From: Streptomyces sp. V4I2
GTDB taxonomy: Bacteria; Actinomycetota; Actinomycetes; Streptomycetales; Streptomycetaceae
DNA: 64,000 nucleotides
Assembly: GCF_030817655.1 (NCBI RefSeq)
Contig: NZ_JAUSZM010000003.1
Coordinates: forward strand, 992,001 to 1,056,000
Reading direction: 5' to 3'
In this document: one piece after another, positions 52,754-61,300 of the stretch
Layout of the letters: each line of letters opens with the position of its first letter
Numbering within the stretch: the first letter of the stretch is position 1
Notes under the pieces: generated by a model
The model's database searches: none
The model's input: the letters and a program-made list of their open reading frames with translations, nothing else
What the model was told of the DNA's origin: nothing
Translations under genes and position numbers: made by a program

Positions 52754-53686
52754 TCACCCAGCCGTGACGTTCATCGCCGCGAGGCCGTCCCGGGTGGACG
52801 GATACACCGGCGTCCACCCCAGTTCCCGCTCCGCCTTCGCCGTGGAGACCCGCAGCGTCGTCGACATCACCGTGTGGGCGTACGACGCGGGCCTCATCAG
52901 CCACAGCGGTACGGTCATGGGCTTCGGCAGCCCGAACTGCTCGGCCACGCACAGCACATGGGCCCGGAAGCCGAGCGGCGTGCGGTCCGCGACGTTGTAC
53001 GCCTGGCCGGGTCGGCCGCGTTCGACGGCCGCCACCACCGCCCGTGCCGCGTCGGTGAGTTCCACCCAGGGCAGCACCCGGCCGCGGTCGTCGGGAACGG
53101 GCAGCTGTCGCTTGCGGAGCATGGGCACAAGGGCGTCGGTGCCGCCGGGGCCGTAGAAGAGGCCGAAGCGGAGTGCGATGCCTTCCAACCCCGGGGTTTC
53201 GAAGGTGAGGCGCTCCTTGGTGCGCATGGCCGCGAGGTGCCCTTCCAGTTCCGGTGAGGTGCCGTGCGGGCCGAAGGGGTCGTCCTCGGTGACCGGGTGG
53301 TCGCCGTGGTCGCCGTAGCCGTACCCGAAGACCATCGACTCGGTGACGAAGCGGCGGGCGCCGACGGTCTGTGCGGCCTCGACGAGGTGGGCGGTGCCCT
53401 CGGTGCGCAGGGCGTTGGTGGCGTGCATGCCGCGGTGGCGCATGGGGGCCCTGCGCAGGGCGGTCGCGGCGTGGATCACCGTGTCGAAGCGGTGTCCGTC
53501 GACGGCGCGCAGCAGCCCGTCGCGGTCCATGAGGTCGGCGCGGAGACCGGCTGCCGGTCCGCGGCCGAGCCCGGTGACCTTGTGACCGGCCTCGGTCAGG
53601 GCGCGGGCGAGGTGCCGGCCGAGGACGCCGGTCGCGCCCGCGAGGAGAATGCTCCGGTGCTGGTGGTTCGTGTCGTTGGTCGCCAT
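52754..53686 (-). CDS. NAD-dependent epimerase/dehydratase (extended SDR)
   Basis: 310 residues from ATG 53686. The Rossmann motif is ILLAGATGVLGRHLARAL (GxxGxxG). The catalytic region FVTESMVFGYGYGDHGDHPVTEDDPFGPHGTSP lacks a clear YxxxK, so it may be an atypical SDR. VLPWVELTDAARAVVAAVERGRPGQAYNVADRTPLGF is typical of the family. The convergent GNAT stop is five bases away. 64 bases separate it from the next SDR gene upstream. Confidence 0.88.
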   Translation of the reverse strand: MATNDTNHQHRSILLAGATGVLGRHLARALTEAGHKVTGLGRGPAAGLRADLMDRDGLLRAVDGHRFDTVIHAATALRRAPMRHRGMHATNALRTEGTAHLVEAAQTVGARRFVTESMVFGYGYGDHGDHPVTEDDPFGPHGTSPELEGHLAAMRTKERLTFETPGLEGIALRFGLFYGPGGTDALVPMLRKRQLPVPDDRGRVLPWVELTDAARAVVAAVERGRPGQAYNVADRTPLGFRAHVLCVAEQFGLPKPMTVPLWLMRPASYAHTVMSTTLRVSTAKAERELGWTPVYPSTRDGLAAMNVTAG

Positions 53687-53750
53687 GTACCTGCGACGGA
53701 TCGGGCCGCCGGGGATGTGACATCCCGGCGGCATCGCCCCCCGCCCCGCG

Positions 53751-54710
53751 TCACTGCTGCGCGAGCCACTCGCCGTACCAGGCCACGGTGGCGTCGACCG
53801 TCTCGGTGAGCGGTGCCGGCGTGGCGACGAAGGCCTGCTCGAAGGCGGAGGAGTCCACGATCTGGGGCTCGGTGTGCTGGTAGAACATCTCCGCGTACTC
53901 GGCGATGAACTGCTCGTCGAACGGCCCGAAGGGGCGGAGCTCCGCCAGGACCACGACGTCGAGCGGCCGGCCGACCCGCTTCTCGATCATGGCGTAGATG
54001 TCGCGGGTGCTGACGGCGGGCGCGGTGGGCAGATGCCAGACACGGCCGTCGCCCTCCGGGTTCTCGCCCAGGGTGGCGAGCCCGGCGGCCACGTCCTGGA
54101 TGCTCGTGTAGCTGTGCGGCAGGTCGATGTCGCCGAGCCCGAGGACCGTGCCGCCGGTGAGCGCTCCCGGGAACGTGGTCGCACCCAGGGTCGAGTTGAG
54201 CACCCCTGGGCCGACGAAGTCGGCGGAGCGGCCCAGGGACACCCGGACCCTGCCCTCGCGGTGCGCGGCGAGGTACTTCTCGTCGAGTTCGGCGCGCATC
54301 CGGCCCTTGCGGGTCGTCGCCTTCCAGGGGGTGTCCTCGGTCATCACCGCTCCCCCGGTCTCGCCGTACGGGTAGAGGGTGTCGAGCACGACGAGTCGGG
54401 CGCCGGACGCCTTTGCGGCGCCGAGGACCGCGTCCTGGATGCGCGGCATCACCTCGACCTGGAGGTGATAGCCGACGTTGACGCAGTGGTACACGACGGC
54501 GGCTCCGGCCATGGCCTCCAGCGCCCCCTCGACCGTGCTGACGTCGGCGGCGTACCGCTCGGCCCCCTCGATCGCCGGCCCCTCGCCCTTCCGGTCGACG
54601 AGACGTACGGCGTGGCCGCGGCGCACGAGTTCGCGGGCCAGCGCGGTGCCGGCGGGGCCGGAGCCGAGGACGGTGTGCAGGGAGCGAGCGGGGTTGGCGT
54701 GGGCGGTCAT
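53751..54710 (-). CDS. NAD-dependent epimerase-like protein (atypical SDR)
   Basis: 319 residues with GAAAGGG before the ATG. The cofactor loop HTVLGSGPAGTALARELVRRGHAVRLVDRKGEG is followed by VVYHCVNVGYHLQVEVMPRIQDAVLGAAKASGARLVVLDTLYPYGETGG. The active-site YxxxK is not conserved. Likely same transcript as the neighbouring SDR gene. A TetR remnant (54848-55121) diverges from it. Confidence 0.86.
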   Translation of the reverse strand: MTAHANPARSLHTVLGSGPAGTALARELVRRGHAVRLVDRKGEGPAIEGAERYAADVSTVEGALEAMAGAAVVYHCVNVGYHLQVEVMPRIQDAVLGAAKASGARLVVLDTLYPYGETGGAVMTEDTPWKATTRKGRMRAELDEKYLAAHREGRVRVSLGRSADFVGPGVLNSTLGATTFPGALTGGTVLGLGDIDLPHSYTSIQDVAAGLATLGENPEGDGRVWHLPTAPAVSTRDIYAMIEKRVGRPLDVVVLAELRPFGPFDEQFIAEYAEMFYQHTEPQIVDSSAFEQAFVATPAPLTETVDATVAWYGEWLAQQ

Positions 54711-54761
54711 GGTGATCCCTTTCCCTGAAGGAGCGATTGCCTGTCACTTCTGTTAGAGACT

Positions 54762-54798
54762 GTAACTCTTACGATGGCCGCTAGCAAGAGTGGGTTAC
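54762..54798. promoter_or_regulatory. Interrupted inverted repeat in front of the SDR pair
   Basis: GTAACTCTT (54762-54770) faces AAGAGT-GGG-TTAC (54786-54798), complementary except for a GGG insertion in the right arm. It lies between the SDR gene and the TetR remnant and may be the former operator. Confidence 0.4.
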
Positions 54799-54847
54799 TT
54801 GGACTGCCGTTAGGATCTGTCACAAAAGAACGGGGGGCACGACGGCC

Positions 54848-55121
54848 GTGGCCCTGAGCCGGATCGCCAAGGATTGGTCTGTCGGGGTCGGCGCTGTACC
54901 GCTGCTTCGACAGCCGTACCGGGACACACGGCGCCCCCGACACGCTCGATGGCCTGGGGGGACGACGACCCGGCGGTGGGGGCGAACGGGCAGGTGGCGG
55001 CCGGGGCCGAAGGCACCGCGCGCCGGCCGGAGCGGTGCTCGCGTGGGCTCACCTGTATGGGGCGGTCAGCCTGGAAGTGTCAGGTCAGTTCGCACTGGCG
55101 GACGAGTTCGGCCTCGACTGA
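54848..55121 (+). pseudogene. TetR-family regulator remnant
   Basis: VALSRIAKD (from GTG 54848) is followed, one frame over from 54876, by GLSGSALYRCFDSR, which is a TetR recognition helix. In that same frame VLAWAHLYGAVSLEVSGQFALADEFGLD to the stop at 55121 matches a TetR C-terminal end. The leading helices and most of the ligand domain are gone. It faces away from the two SDR genes, so it was probably their repressor. Confidence 0.68.
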
Positions 55122-55182
55122 ACCGCGACGGCGCCGCGGAAGACCGTACGGATCCGCCGAGGACCGTACGGAAAGGGCCGGC

Positions 55183-55959
55183 CTACGGCACGTACACGTA
55201 CGGCGTCGTCGTGCTCAGCGGAGCGAAGCCGAGGCGCTCCAGGATGGGGCGGCTCTGGCTGGAGGCGTCGACCTGGAGGTAGCGGTAGCCGCGGTCGACG
55301 GCGGCGCGGGCCCGCTGGGCGACCAGCGCGCGGTAGATGCCACGGCCGCGCCAGGCCTCGACGGTACCGCCGCCCCAGAGGCCGGCGAAGCGCGTGCCGG
55401 GCACGAGCTCCATGCGGGCGGCGCTGACCGGCGTGTCACCGGCGAGCGCCACGACGGCGACGACGGTGTCCGGGTCGTCCGTCAGCCGGGCGAGCAGCTG
55501 GTGGCGCAGCCGGGAGCTGTCGGTGCCGAACGCCTTCTCGTGGACCTCCGCCACGAGGTCGACGCCCGCGCCATCGGTGGCCGGAAGGAAGCGGATGCCC
55601 TCGGGCGGCTCGGCGTCCAGGGTCAGATCGGCGACCTCGGCGATCATCAGCGTCTCCTCGGGCTCGGGCGTGAACCCGGCGGCGCCGAGCCGCGGCCCGA
55701 GGTCCATGGGCAGGTCGTGCCCGTAGAGCTTCCACTCGAAGTCGAGGCCGAGACCGGAGTAGTGGGCGACCTGCTCGGCGATCGCCGCGTCGGCGCTCGC
55801 CTCGTCCAGGTCCGACCAGACGACGCCGTTCCAGCCGTGCGCGGCGGCGACCTGTCGGACCACCCGCCCCGCCCGCTCGATCCGTGCGCCGGGGCCGTCC
55901 GGCTGAGCGCCTTCGCGCATGTCCCGGTCGTAGAGGGCGAGCACCGCGGCATGATCCAT
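55183..55959 (-). CDS. GNAT-family acetyltransferase
   Basis: 258 residues. The C-terminal GNAT domain has VVAVVALAGDTPVSAARMELVPGTRFAGLWGGGTVEAWRGRGIYRALVAQRARAAVDRGYRYLQVDASSQSRPILERLGF with the acetyl-CoA loop RGRGIY. The N-terminal half is a degenerate second domain. Substrate unknown. Confidence 0.9.
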   Translation of the reverse strand: MDHAAVLALYDRDMREGAQPDGPGARIERAGRVVRQVAAAHGWNGVVWSDLDEASADAAIAEQVAHYSGLGLDFEWKLYGHDLPMDLGPRLGAAGFTPEPEETLMIAEVADLTLDAEPPEGIRFLPATDGAGVDLVAEVHEKAFGTDSSRLRHQLLARLTDDPDTVVAVVALAGDTPVSAARMELVPGTRFAGLWGGGTVEAWRGRGIYRALVAQRARAAVDRGYRYLQVDASSQSRPILERLGFAPLSTTTPYVYVP

Positions 55960-55999
55960 GCGTTCACTCCAGCACCCGGGCCCGGCCGGGGCAACAGCT

Positions 56000-56401
56000 T
56001 TACAAGTCCTCCCCCTTCGTCTGTACGACCGGCTGTACGACCGGCTGTACGACGGTGAGATACGCGCGCAGCCGGTCCCGGTTGCGGGCCAGACAGTCGA
56101 TGCGCGCCTGGATGCGGTCGATCTCGCCGCGCAGCAGCGCGGCGGTCTGCGGGGTCAGGCACTGCGGGGGCAGGTGGATCTCGTCGGGGCCGGACAGATA
56201 GGGCAGGATCGCCCGGATCATCTCCGTGGTCAGCCCGGAGTCGAGCAGCCCGCGGATCTGCTGGACGTCCCGGACGTCCGTCTCCCCGTAGTCGCGGTAG
56301 CCGTTGACGGCCCGGTCGGGATGGAGCAGGTCCTGTTCCTCGTAATAGCGCAGCAGCCGGGTGGGAACGCCGGTCCGACGGGACAGTTCGCCGATCATCA
56401 T
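56000..56401 (-). CDS. MerR-family transcriptional regulator
   Basis: 133 residues. The HTH is MMIGELSRRTGVPTRLLRYYEEQDLLHPDRAVNGYRDYGE, followed by the dimer helix ending DRIQARIDCLARNRDRLRAYL. The tail reads VVQPVVQPVVQTKGEDL because of three tandem 12-bp repeats. No effector-binding domain is present. It is divergent from the MFS gene across 59 bases that carry a MerR-type dyad. Confidence 0.9.
   Translation of the reverse strand: MMIGELSRRTGVPTRLLRYYEEQDLLHPDRAVNGYRDYGETDVRDVQQIRGLLDSGLTTEMIRAILPYLSGPDEIHLPPQCLTPQTAALLRGEIDRIQARIDCLARNRDRLRAYLTVVQPVVQPVVQTKGEDL
56021..56056. repeat. Three tandem 12-bp repeats in the merR 3' end
   Basis: CTGTACGACCGG at 56021-56032 and 56033-56044, then CTGTACGACGGT at 56045-56056. 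In frame, it encodes the VVQP repeats at the protein's C-terminus. Slippage would change the tail by four residues without a frameshift. Confidence 0.85.
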
Positions 56402-56422
56402 GGCTTCCTCCGGAAGTCGGCC

Positions 56423-56454
56423 TTGCCTTCACACTGATGTGAGGGTTTCAGCAT
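56423..56454 (+). promoter_or_regulatory. MerR-type promoter/operator of the MFS gene, probably leaderless
   Basis: CCTTCACA-CTGA-TGTGAGGG (56426-56445) is a dyad with one mismatch. It lies between TTGCCT (56423-56428) and CAGCAT (56449-56454), whose 20-base spacing is long, as at MerR promoters. The MFS ATG begins seven bases after the -10 and has no Shine-Dalgarno sequence. Confidence 0.55.
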
Positions 56455-56460
56455 GGTCGC

Positions 56461-57672
56461 ATGTCCACCTCATCCATGGCCGGATCCATGGCCAAGGGCA
56501 CGGCCATGCCCGCCCCGCTGCCGTGGCCGGGCCTGCTGGCTCTCTCCACCGCCGCCTTCACCGCCGTCCTGACCGAACTGCTGCCGGCGGGGCTGCTCCC
56601 CCGCATGGCAGGCGACCTGGGCGTCTCCGAGGCACGCGTGGGGTTCCTCGTCACCGGCTACGCCCTCGCCTCCTTCCTGGCCGCGATCCCGCTCACCGCG
56701 CTGCTGCGCGGACTGCCGCGCCGGCCGGTGCTCGTCGGCACGCTGCTGGGGTTCGCGGCCGCCAACGCGGTGGTCGCGCTGTCCTCGTCGTACCCGCTCA
56801 CCTTCGCGGCGAGGCTCGTCGCCGGCTGCATGGGCGGCACGCTGTGGGCGATGCTCGTCGGCTACGCGGCCCGGATGGTGCCGGCCGAGCGGCGCGGCCG
56901 GGCGATCGCGGTGGTGCTCGCCGGGATCACCCTCGCGCTGTCCCTGGGCGTGCCCGCCGGGACGGCGCTGGCCGGGGCGCTCGGCTGGCGCACGGCGTTC
57001 GGTGTGCTGTCCGGGCTCGCGGTGCTGCTGGTGGTCGGGGTCCGGCGGTGGGTGCCCGGTTTCCCCGGGGAGGCGGCCGGTACGCGCATGCCGCTCGCCC
57101 GGGTGGCGGTGCTGCCGGGGATCCCGGCCGTCCTGTCCGTCACGCTGTTCCTGCTGCTGGGGCATCAGGTGATGTACACGTACGTCGCCCCGTTCGCGGC
57201 GCATGCCGGGTTCGGCCGTACGGGCCTGGTGCTGCTGGTGTTCGGGGCGGCCACGGTGGCCGGGATCTGGGTCACCGGGGTGCTGGTCGACCGGCGGCTG
57301 CGGCCGACCCTGCTCGCCGCGCTCTCGCTCTGCACCGCCGTGATGCTCACGCTCGGCCTGTACGCCGGCACGCCCGCCGTGCTCCTGGTCAGTGTGGCGC
57401 TGTGGGGCGTGGCCTTCGGCGGTGCGCCGACGCTGATCCAGACCGCGCTGGTCGACGCCTCGGGGCCCGCCCACGGGGACGTGGCCACCTCCCTGCAGAC
57501 CACCGTGTACAACGCGGGCATCGCCGCGGGTTCGCTCACCGGCGGTGTCGTCCTGGAGAACCTGGGCGCCGGGGCGCTGCCCTGGACCGCACTCCCGCTG
57601 GTCGCCCTCGCGCTGGCGACCGTGACGCTCGGCCGCCGGTACGCCTTTCCGGTCGCACGCCGGCGACCGTAG
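56461..57672 (+). CDS. MFS transporter, Cmx/CmlR drug-efflux-like
   Basis: 403 residues with 12 predicted membrane helices. Motif A-like sequence GYALASFLAAIPLTALLRGLPRRPVLVGTLLG and motif C-like VVLAGITLALSLGVPAGTALAGALGWRTAFGVLSG are characteristic of the DHA1 drug/H+ antiporters near chloramphenicol-efflux proteins. The divergent MerR gene probably activates it on drug binding. The substrate is not proven. Confidence 0.9.
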   Translation: MSTSSMAGSMAKGTAMPAPLPWPGLLALSTAAFTAVLTELLPAGLLPRMAGDLGVSEARVGFLVTGYALASFLAAIPLTALLRGLPRRPVLVGTLLGFAAANAVVALSSSYPLTFAARLVAGCMGGTLWAMLVGYAARMVPAERRGRAIAVVLAGITLALSLGVPAGTALAGALGWRTAFGVLSGLAVLLVVGVRRWVPGFPGEAAGTRMPLARVAVLPGIPAVLSVTLFLLLGHQVMYTYVAPFAAHAGFGRTGLVLLVFGAATVAGIWVTGVLVDRRLRPTLLAALSLCTAVMLTLGLYAGTPAVLLVSVALWGVAFGGAPTLIQTALVDASGPAHGDVATSLQTTVYNAGIAAGSLTGGVVLENLGAGALPWTALPLVALALATVTLGRRYAFPVARRRP

Positions 57673-57713
57673 TCTGCGCCACGGAGATCACATCGCGAGG
57701 AGGGCGCCACACC

Positions 57714-58199
57714 ATGGTCGTGAAGGACGCGGAGCTGCCGTACCTGCGCCGCTGTGTGGAACTGGCGGCCCGGGCGCTGGAGGTGGGGGACGAGCCGTTC
57801 GGTTCGGTGCTGGTGGGCGCGGGCGGCACGGTGCTCGCCGAGGACCACAACCGGGTGGCTTCCGGGGACCGCACCCGCCACCCCGAGTTCGAACTGGCGC
57901 GCTGGTCGGCGGCCCGTCTGACGCCCGAGGAGCGGGCGGCCGCGACCGTGTACACCTCCGGCGAGCACTGCCCGATGTGCGCGGCCGCGCACGCCTGGGT
58001 GGGCCTCGGCCGGATCGTGTACGTCGCCTCGTCCGAGCAACTGTCCTCCTGGCTGGCCGAGTTGGGCGTGCCCGCGCCACCGGTGCGGACCCTGCCCATC
58101 AACGGGGTGGCGCCCGGCGTGCAGGTGGAGGGCCCGGTTCCCGAACTGGCCGAGGAGGTGCGCGCGTTGCACCACCGCTTCCATCGCGGCGAGCGCTGA
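57714..58199 (+). CDS. Nucleoside/cytidine deaminase-family protein
   Basis: 161 residues with GAGGAGGG before the ATG. The zinc site reads HPEFELAR and SGEHCPMCAAAHAW, so HxE and CxxC are present, although the usual PCxxC Pro is His-Cys here (EHCPMC). VGDEPFGSVLVGAGGTVLAEDHNRV is typical of CMP/dCMP- and guanine-deaminase-type proteins. It starts 41 bases after the MFS gene. Substrate uncertain. Confidence 0.88.
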   Translation: MVVKDAELPYLRRCVELAARALEVGDEPFGSVLVGAGGTVLAEDHNRVASGDRTRHPEFELARWSAARLTPEERAAATVYTSGEHCPMCAAAHAWVGLGRIVYVASSEQLSSWLAELGVPAPPVRTLPINGVAPGVQVEGPVPELAEEVRALHHRFHRGER

Positions 58200-58336
58200 C
58201 GGCGGCACCGCCGGTCACCGGTGCGACACCGCACTGATCCGCCCGAGATGCAGGCGGCGCCCTGCGGTGCCTACGATCGATGAAGACCCAGGCCAGGTGA
58301 CCGCCCGGTCTCCTCCGTCGGGGGGAGGCGCTTGCC

Positions 58337-61300
58337 TTGCTGCCGGCACATCGGCTGATGGCCGCTCATCTCACGCTGGTGACGGCCGCCACGTTCGTCT
58401 ACATGACGGTTCCCGTGGCGCGAACCACCTCGTGGGCCGTCATCGGCCTCACCGGTGTCGCCGCCATACTGACCGGCACCCACCTGAACCGGCCCGCGCA
58501 CCGCTGGCCCTGGTGGATCCTCGCAGCCGGACTGCTCACCTTCGTCACCGGCGACACGTACTACAACGTGATGGAGGAGTACTTCCTCGCCTCCAACCCG
58601 TTCCCCTCTGCCGCGGACGCCTGCTATCTCGCCACCTATCCGCTGTTCGCCGTCGGACTGTACGGCCTCTTCCGCTACCGGTGGGCAGGCCGCGACCTGC
58701 CCAGCCTCCTCGACGCGCTGATCGTCACCGCGGGCCTCGCGCTGCCCGTGTGGGTCTACCTGGTCCAGCCGCTCACTGAGGTCGAGGGGCTCACCTGGCA
58801 GCAGCGGGCCATCAGCATCGCCTATCCCCTCGGCGACGTGCTGGTCCTGGCGCTGCTGGCCCGGCTGCTGAGCCCACGCCCACTGGACGGGCGGAACCGG
58901 TCGGTCCAGCTCCTGGTCGTCGGCACGTCGACGCTGCTCGGCTTCGACATCGTCTACGGCACCCTGCAGCTCAACGCGATGTGGCAGACGGGGACGCTGC
59001 TGGACGCCGGGTGGATCGCCTTCTACACCGCCTGGGGCCTGGCCGCGCTGCATCCCTCGATGGTGGAGCTGACGGCTGCCATGCCGCAGCAGGCGTCCCT
59101 GCTCCCGCCGCCGCGCCGACTGGTCATGCTCGCCGTGGCGACGCTCATCGCACCGGGGATCCTGCTGTACGAGGGCCTCACACAGAGGGCGCACGACGCC
59201 GCCGTGATCGCCGCCTTCTCCGGCCTGCTCTTCCTGTTGGTCATCCTGCGCCTCGCGGGAATGGTCGTGGCACACCGCCGGGCGGTGGCGCGGGAACGCG
59301 CGCTGCGCTCGGCGGCGGCGTCGCTGGTGTCGGCCGTCCGGCAGCAGGAGGTGGCACGGTCGTGCGAGGCGGCCGTCGACACGCTCCTGGGATCCACGGT
59401 CCGCCACCGGACACTGCTGCTGCCCGCGGAGCGGGCGGCGGAGCTGGCCCCGGGCAGCACGCGATTCCTCGCCGCCGACGACCTCGGCCCCGACCTCGCC
59501 GCCGAGCTGGCCGACCTGCCGAGCGTCCTGGTGTGCCCGATGACCCCGCCCGACCGTCCGCCGGCCACCGAGGTCCCGGGCGTGCTGCTGGTCGCCGGTC
59601 CGCCCGGGGCGCTCACCGAGACCTGGGGCTCCCTGGAGATCCTCGCCTCGCACGCGGGACTGGCGATGGAACGCGTCGTGCTGCGCCGGGAGGTCGTACG
59701 CCGGGAGAGCGAGGCGTACTTCCGCACCCTCGTGCGCAACACCTCGGACGTCATCCTCATCCTGGAGGACGACGACACCATCCGGTACGCGAGCCCGTCC
59801 GCGGCATCCGTGTTCGGCACCGTGGACCTGGCCGGCACGTCGCTGCCCGACCTGCTGGATCCCAGGGACCGGCAACGGGCGACCCGGGAGCTGGCCTCGG
59901 TACGGGAGCACGGGCCGCGCACGCGGCACGACCACTGGTGGGTGCAGCACCGGGGCGACCGGGCCGAGGTTGAGGTGCGGTGCAGCGACTTCCGGGACGA
60001 ACGCACCGTGGCCGGGCTGGTCATCACCCTGCGTGACGTCACCGAGCAGCGCCGGCTGGAGCACGAGCTCACCCAGCGGGCCTTCCACGACTCGCTGACC
60101 GGGCTGCCCAACCGGACCCTGCTGCTGGAGCGGATCGAGCGCGCCCTGCTGCGCGGCCGCCGCGAGTCGTCGCTCACCTGTCTGCTCTTCGTCGACCTGG
60201 ACGACTTCAAGATGGTCAACGACACGCTCGGGCACTCGGCGGGCGACCACCTCCTCACCGCCGTCGGGCGGCGCCTGACCGGAGCGCTGCGCCGCACCGA
60301 CACCGCGGCCCGGCTGGGCGGCGACGAGTTCGCGGTACTGATGGAGGACGCGCGGGAACCGCTGGACGCCGAGCTGCTGGCGGCGCAGGTGATCCAGACG
60401 CTGTCCCGGCCGTTCACGCTCGACGGGGAGTCGGTGACCGTGTCCGCGAGTGTGGGCGTGGCCACCGCGCACGACAGCGCGGACGCGGAGGAACTCCTCA
60501 GCCACGCCGACCTGGCGCTGTATGCGGCGAAGACGGCCGGCAAGCGGCAGTGGCGGCGGTTCCAGCCGCTGCTGCGGGCCCGGATGGTCGAGCGGCACGA
60601 TCTGCAGAGCCGGCTCGCCCGGGCGGTCACCGAGCAGGAGTTCGCCCTGCGCTACCAGCCCGTGGTGGACATCGCCGCGGGCGAGGTGGTCGGCTTCGAG
60701 GCGCTGGTGCGCTGGCCGCGTGCCCCGAGCCCGCCCGTGCCGCCGGAGCAGTTCATCACCCTGGCCGAGGAGACCGGGCACATCGCGCCCCTGGGGTCGT
60801 GGGTCCTTGAGAACGCGGTCCACGACATCGCGGAGCTGCAACGGCTGCCCGGGCCGGGCGGACCGCCGTACGTCAGCGTGAACGTGTCCGCCCAGCAGTT
60901 CCGCGACACCGAATTCGTGGACCAGGTCGGCCAGGCGCTGAGCACGCCGGGGCTGGCTCCGGGGTCGCTGCAGCTGGAACTGACCGAGACGGTGCTGCTG
61001 CGCCGCGACGGCCAGATCCAGGCGATGCTGCGGGCCCTCAAGGATCTCGGCGTGACCATCGCGGTCGACGACTTCGGCACCGGCTTCTCCTCGCTGCGCT
61101 ATCTGCGGGACTTCCCCATCGACGTACTGAAGATCGACAAGACGTTCATCGACGACATCGCGCACGACCCGCAGCAGGTCGCGCTCGTCGAGGGCATCGT
61201 CCGCCTCGCCGACACCCTGGGCCTCCAGGTGATCGCCGAGGGCATCGAGGAGACGAGGCAGCGGGATCTGCTGGCGGGCATGGGATGCCGGTTCGGGCAG

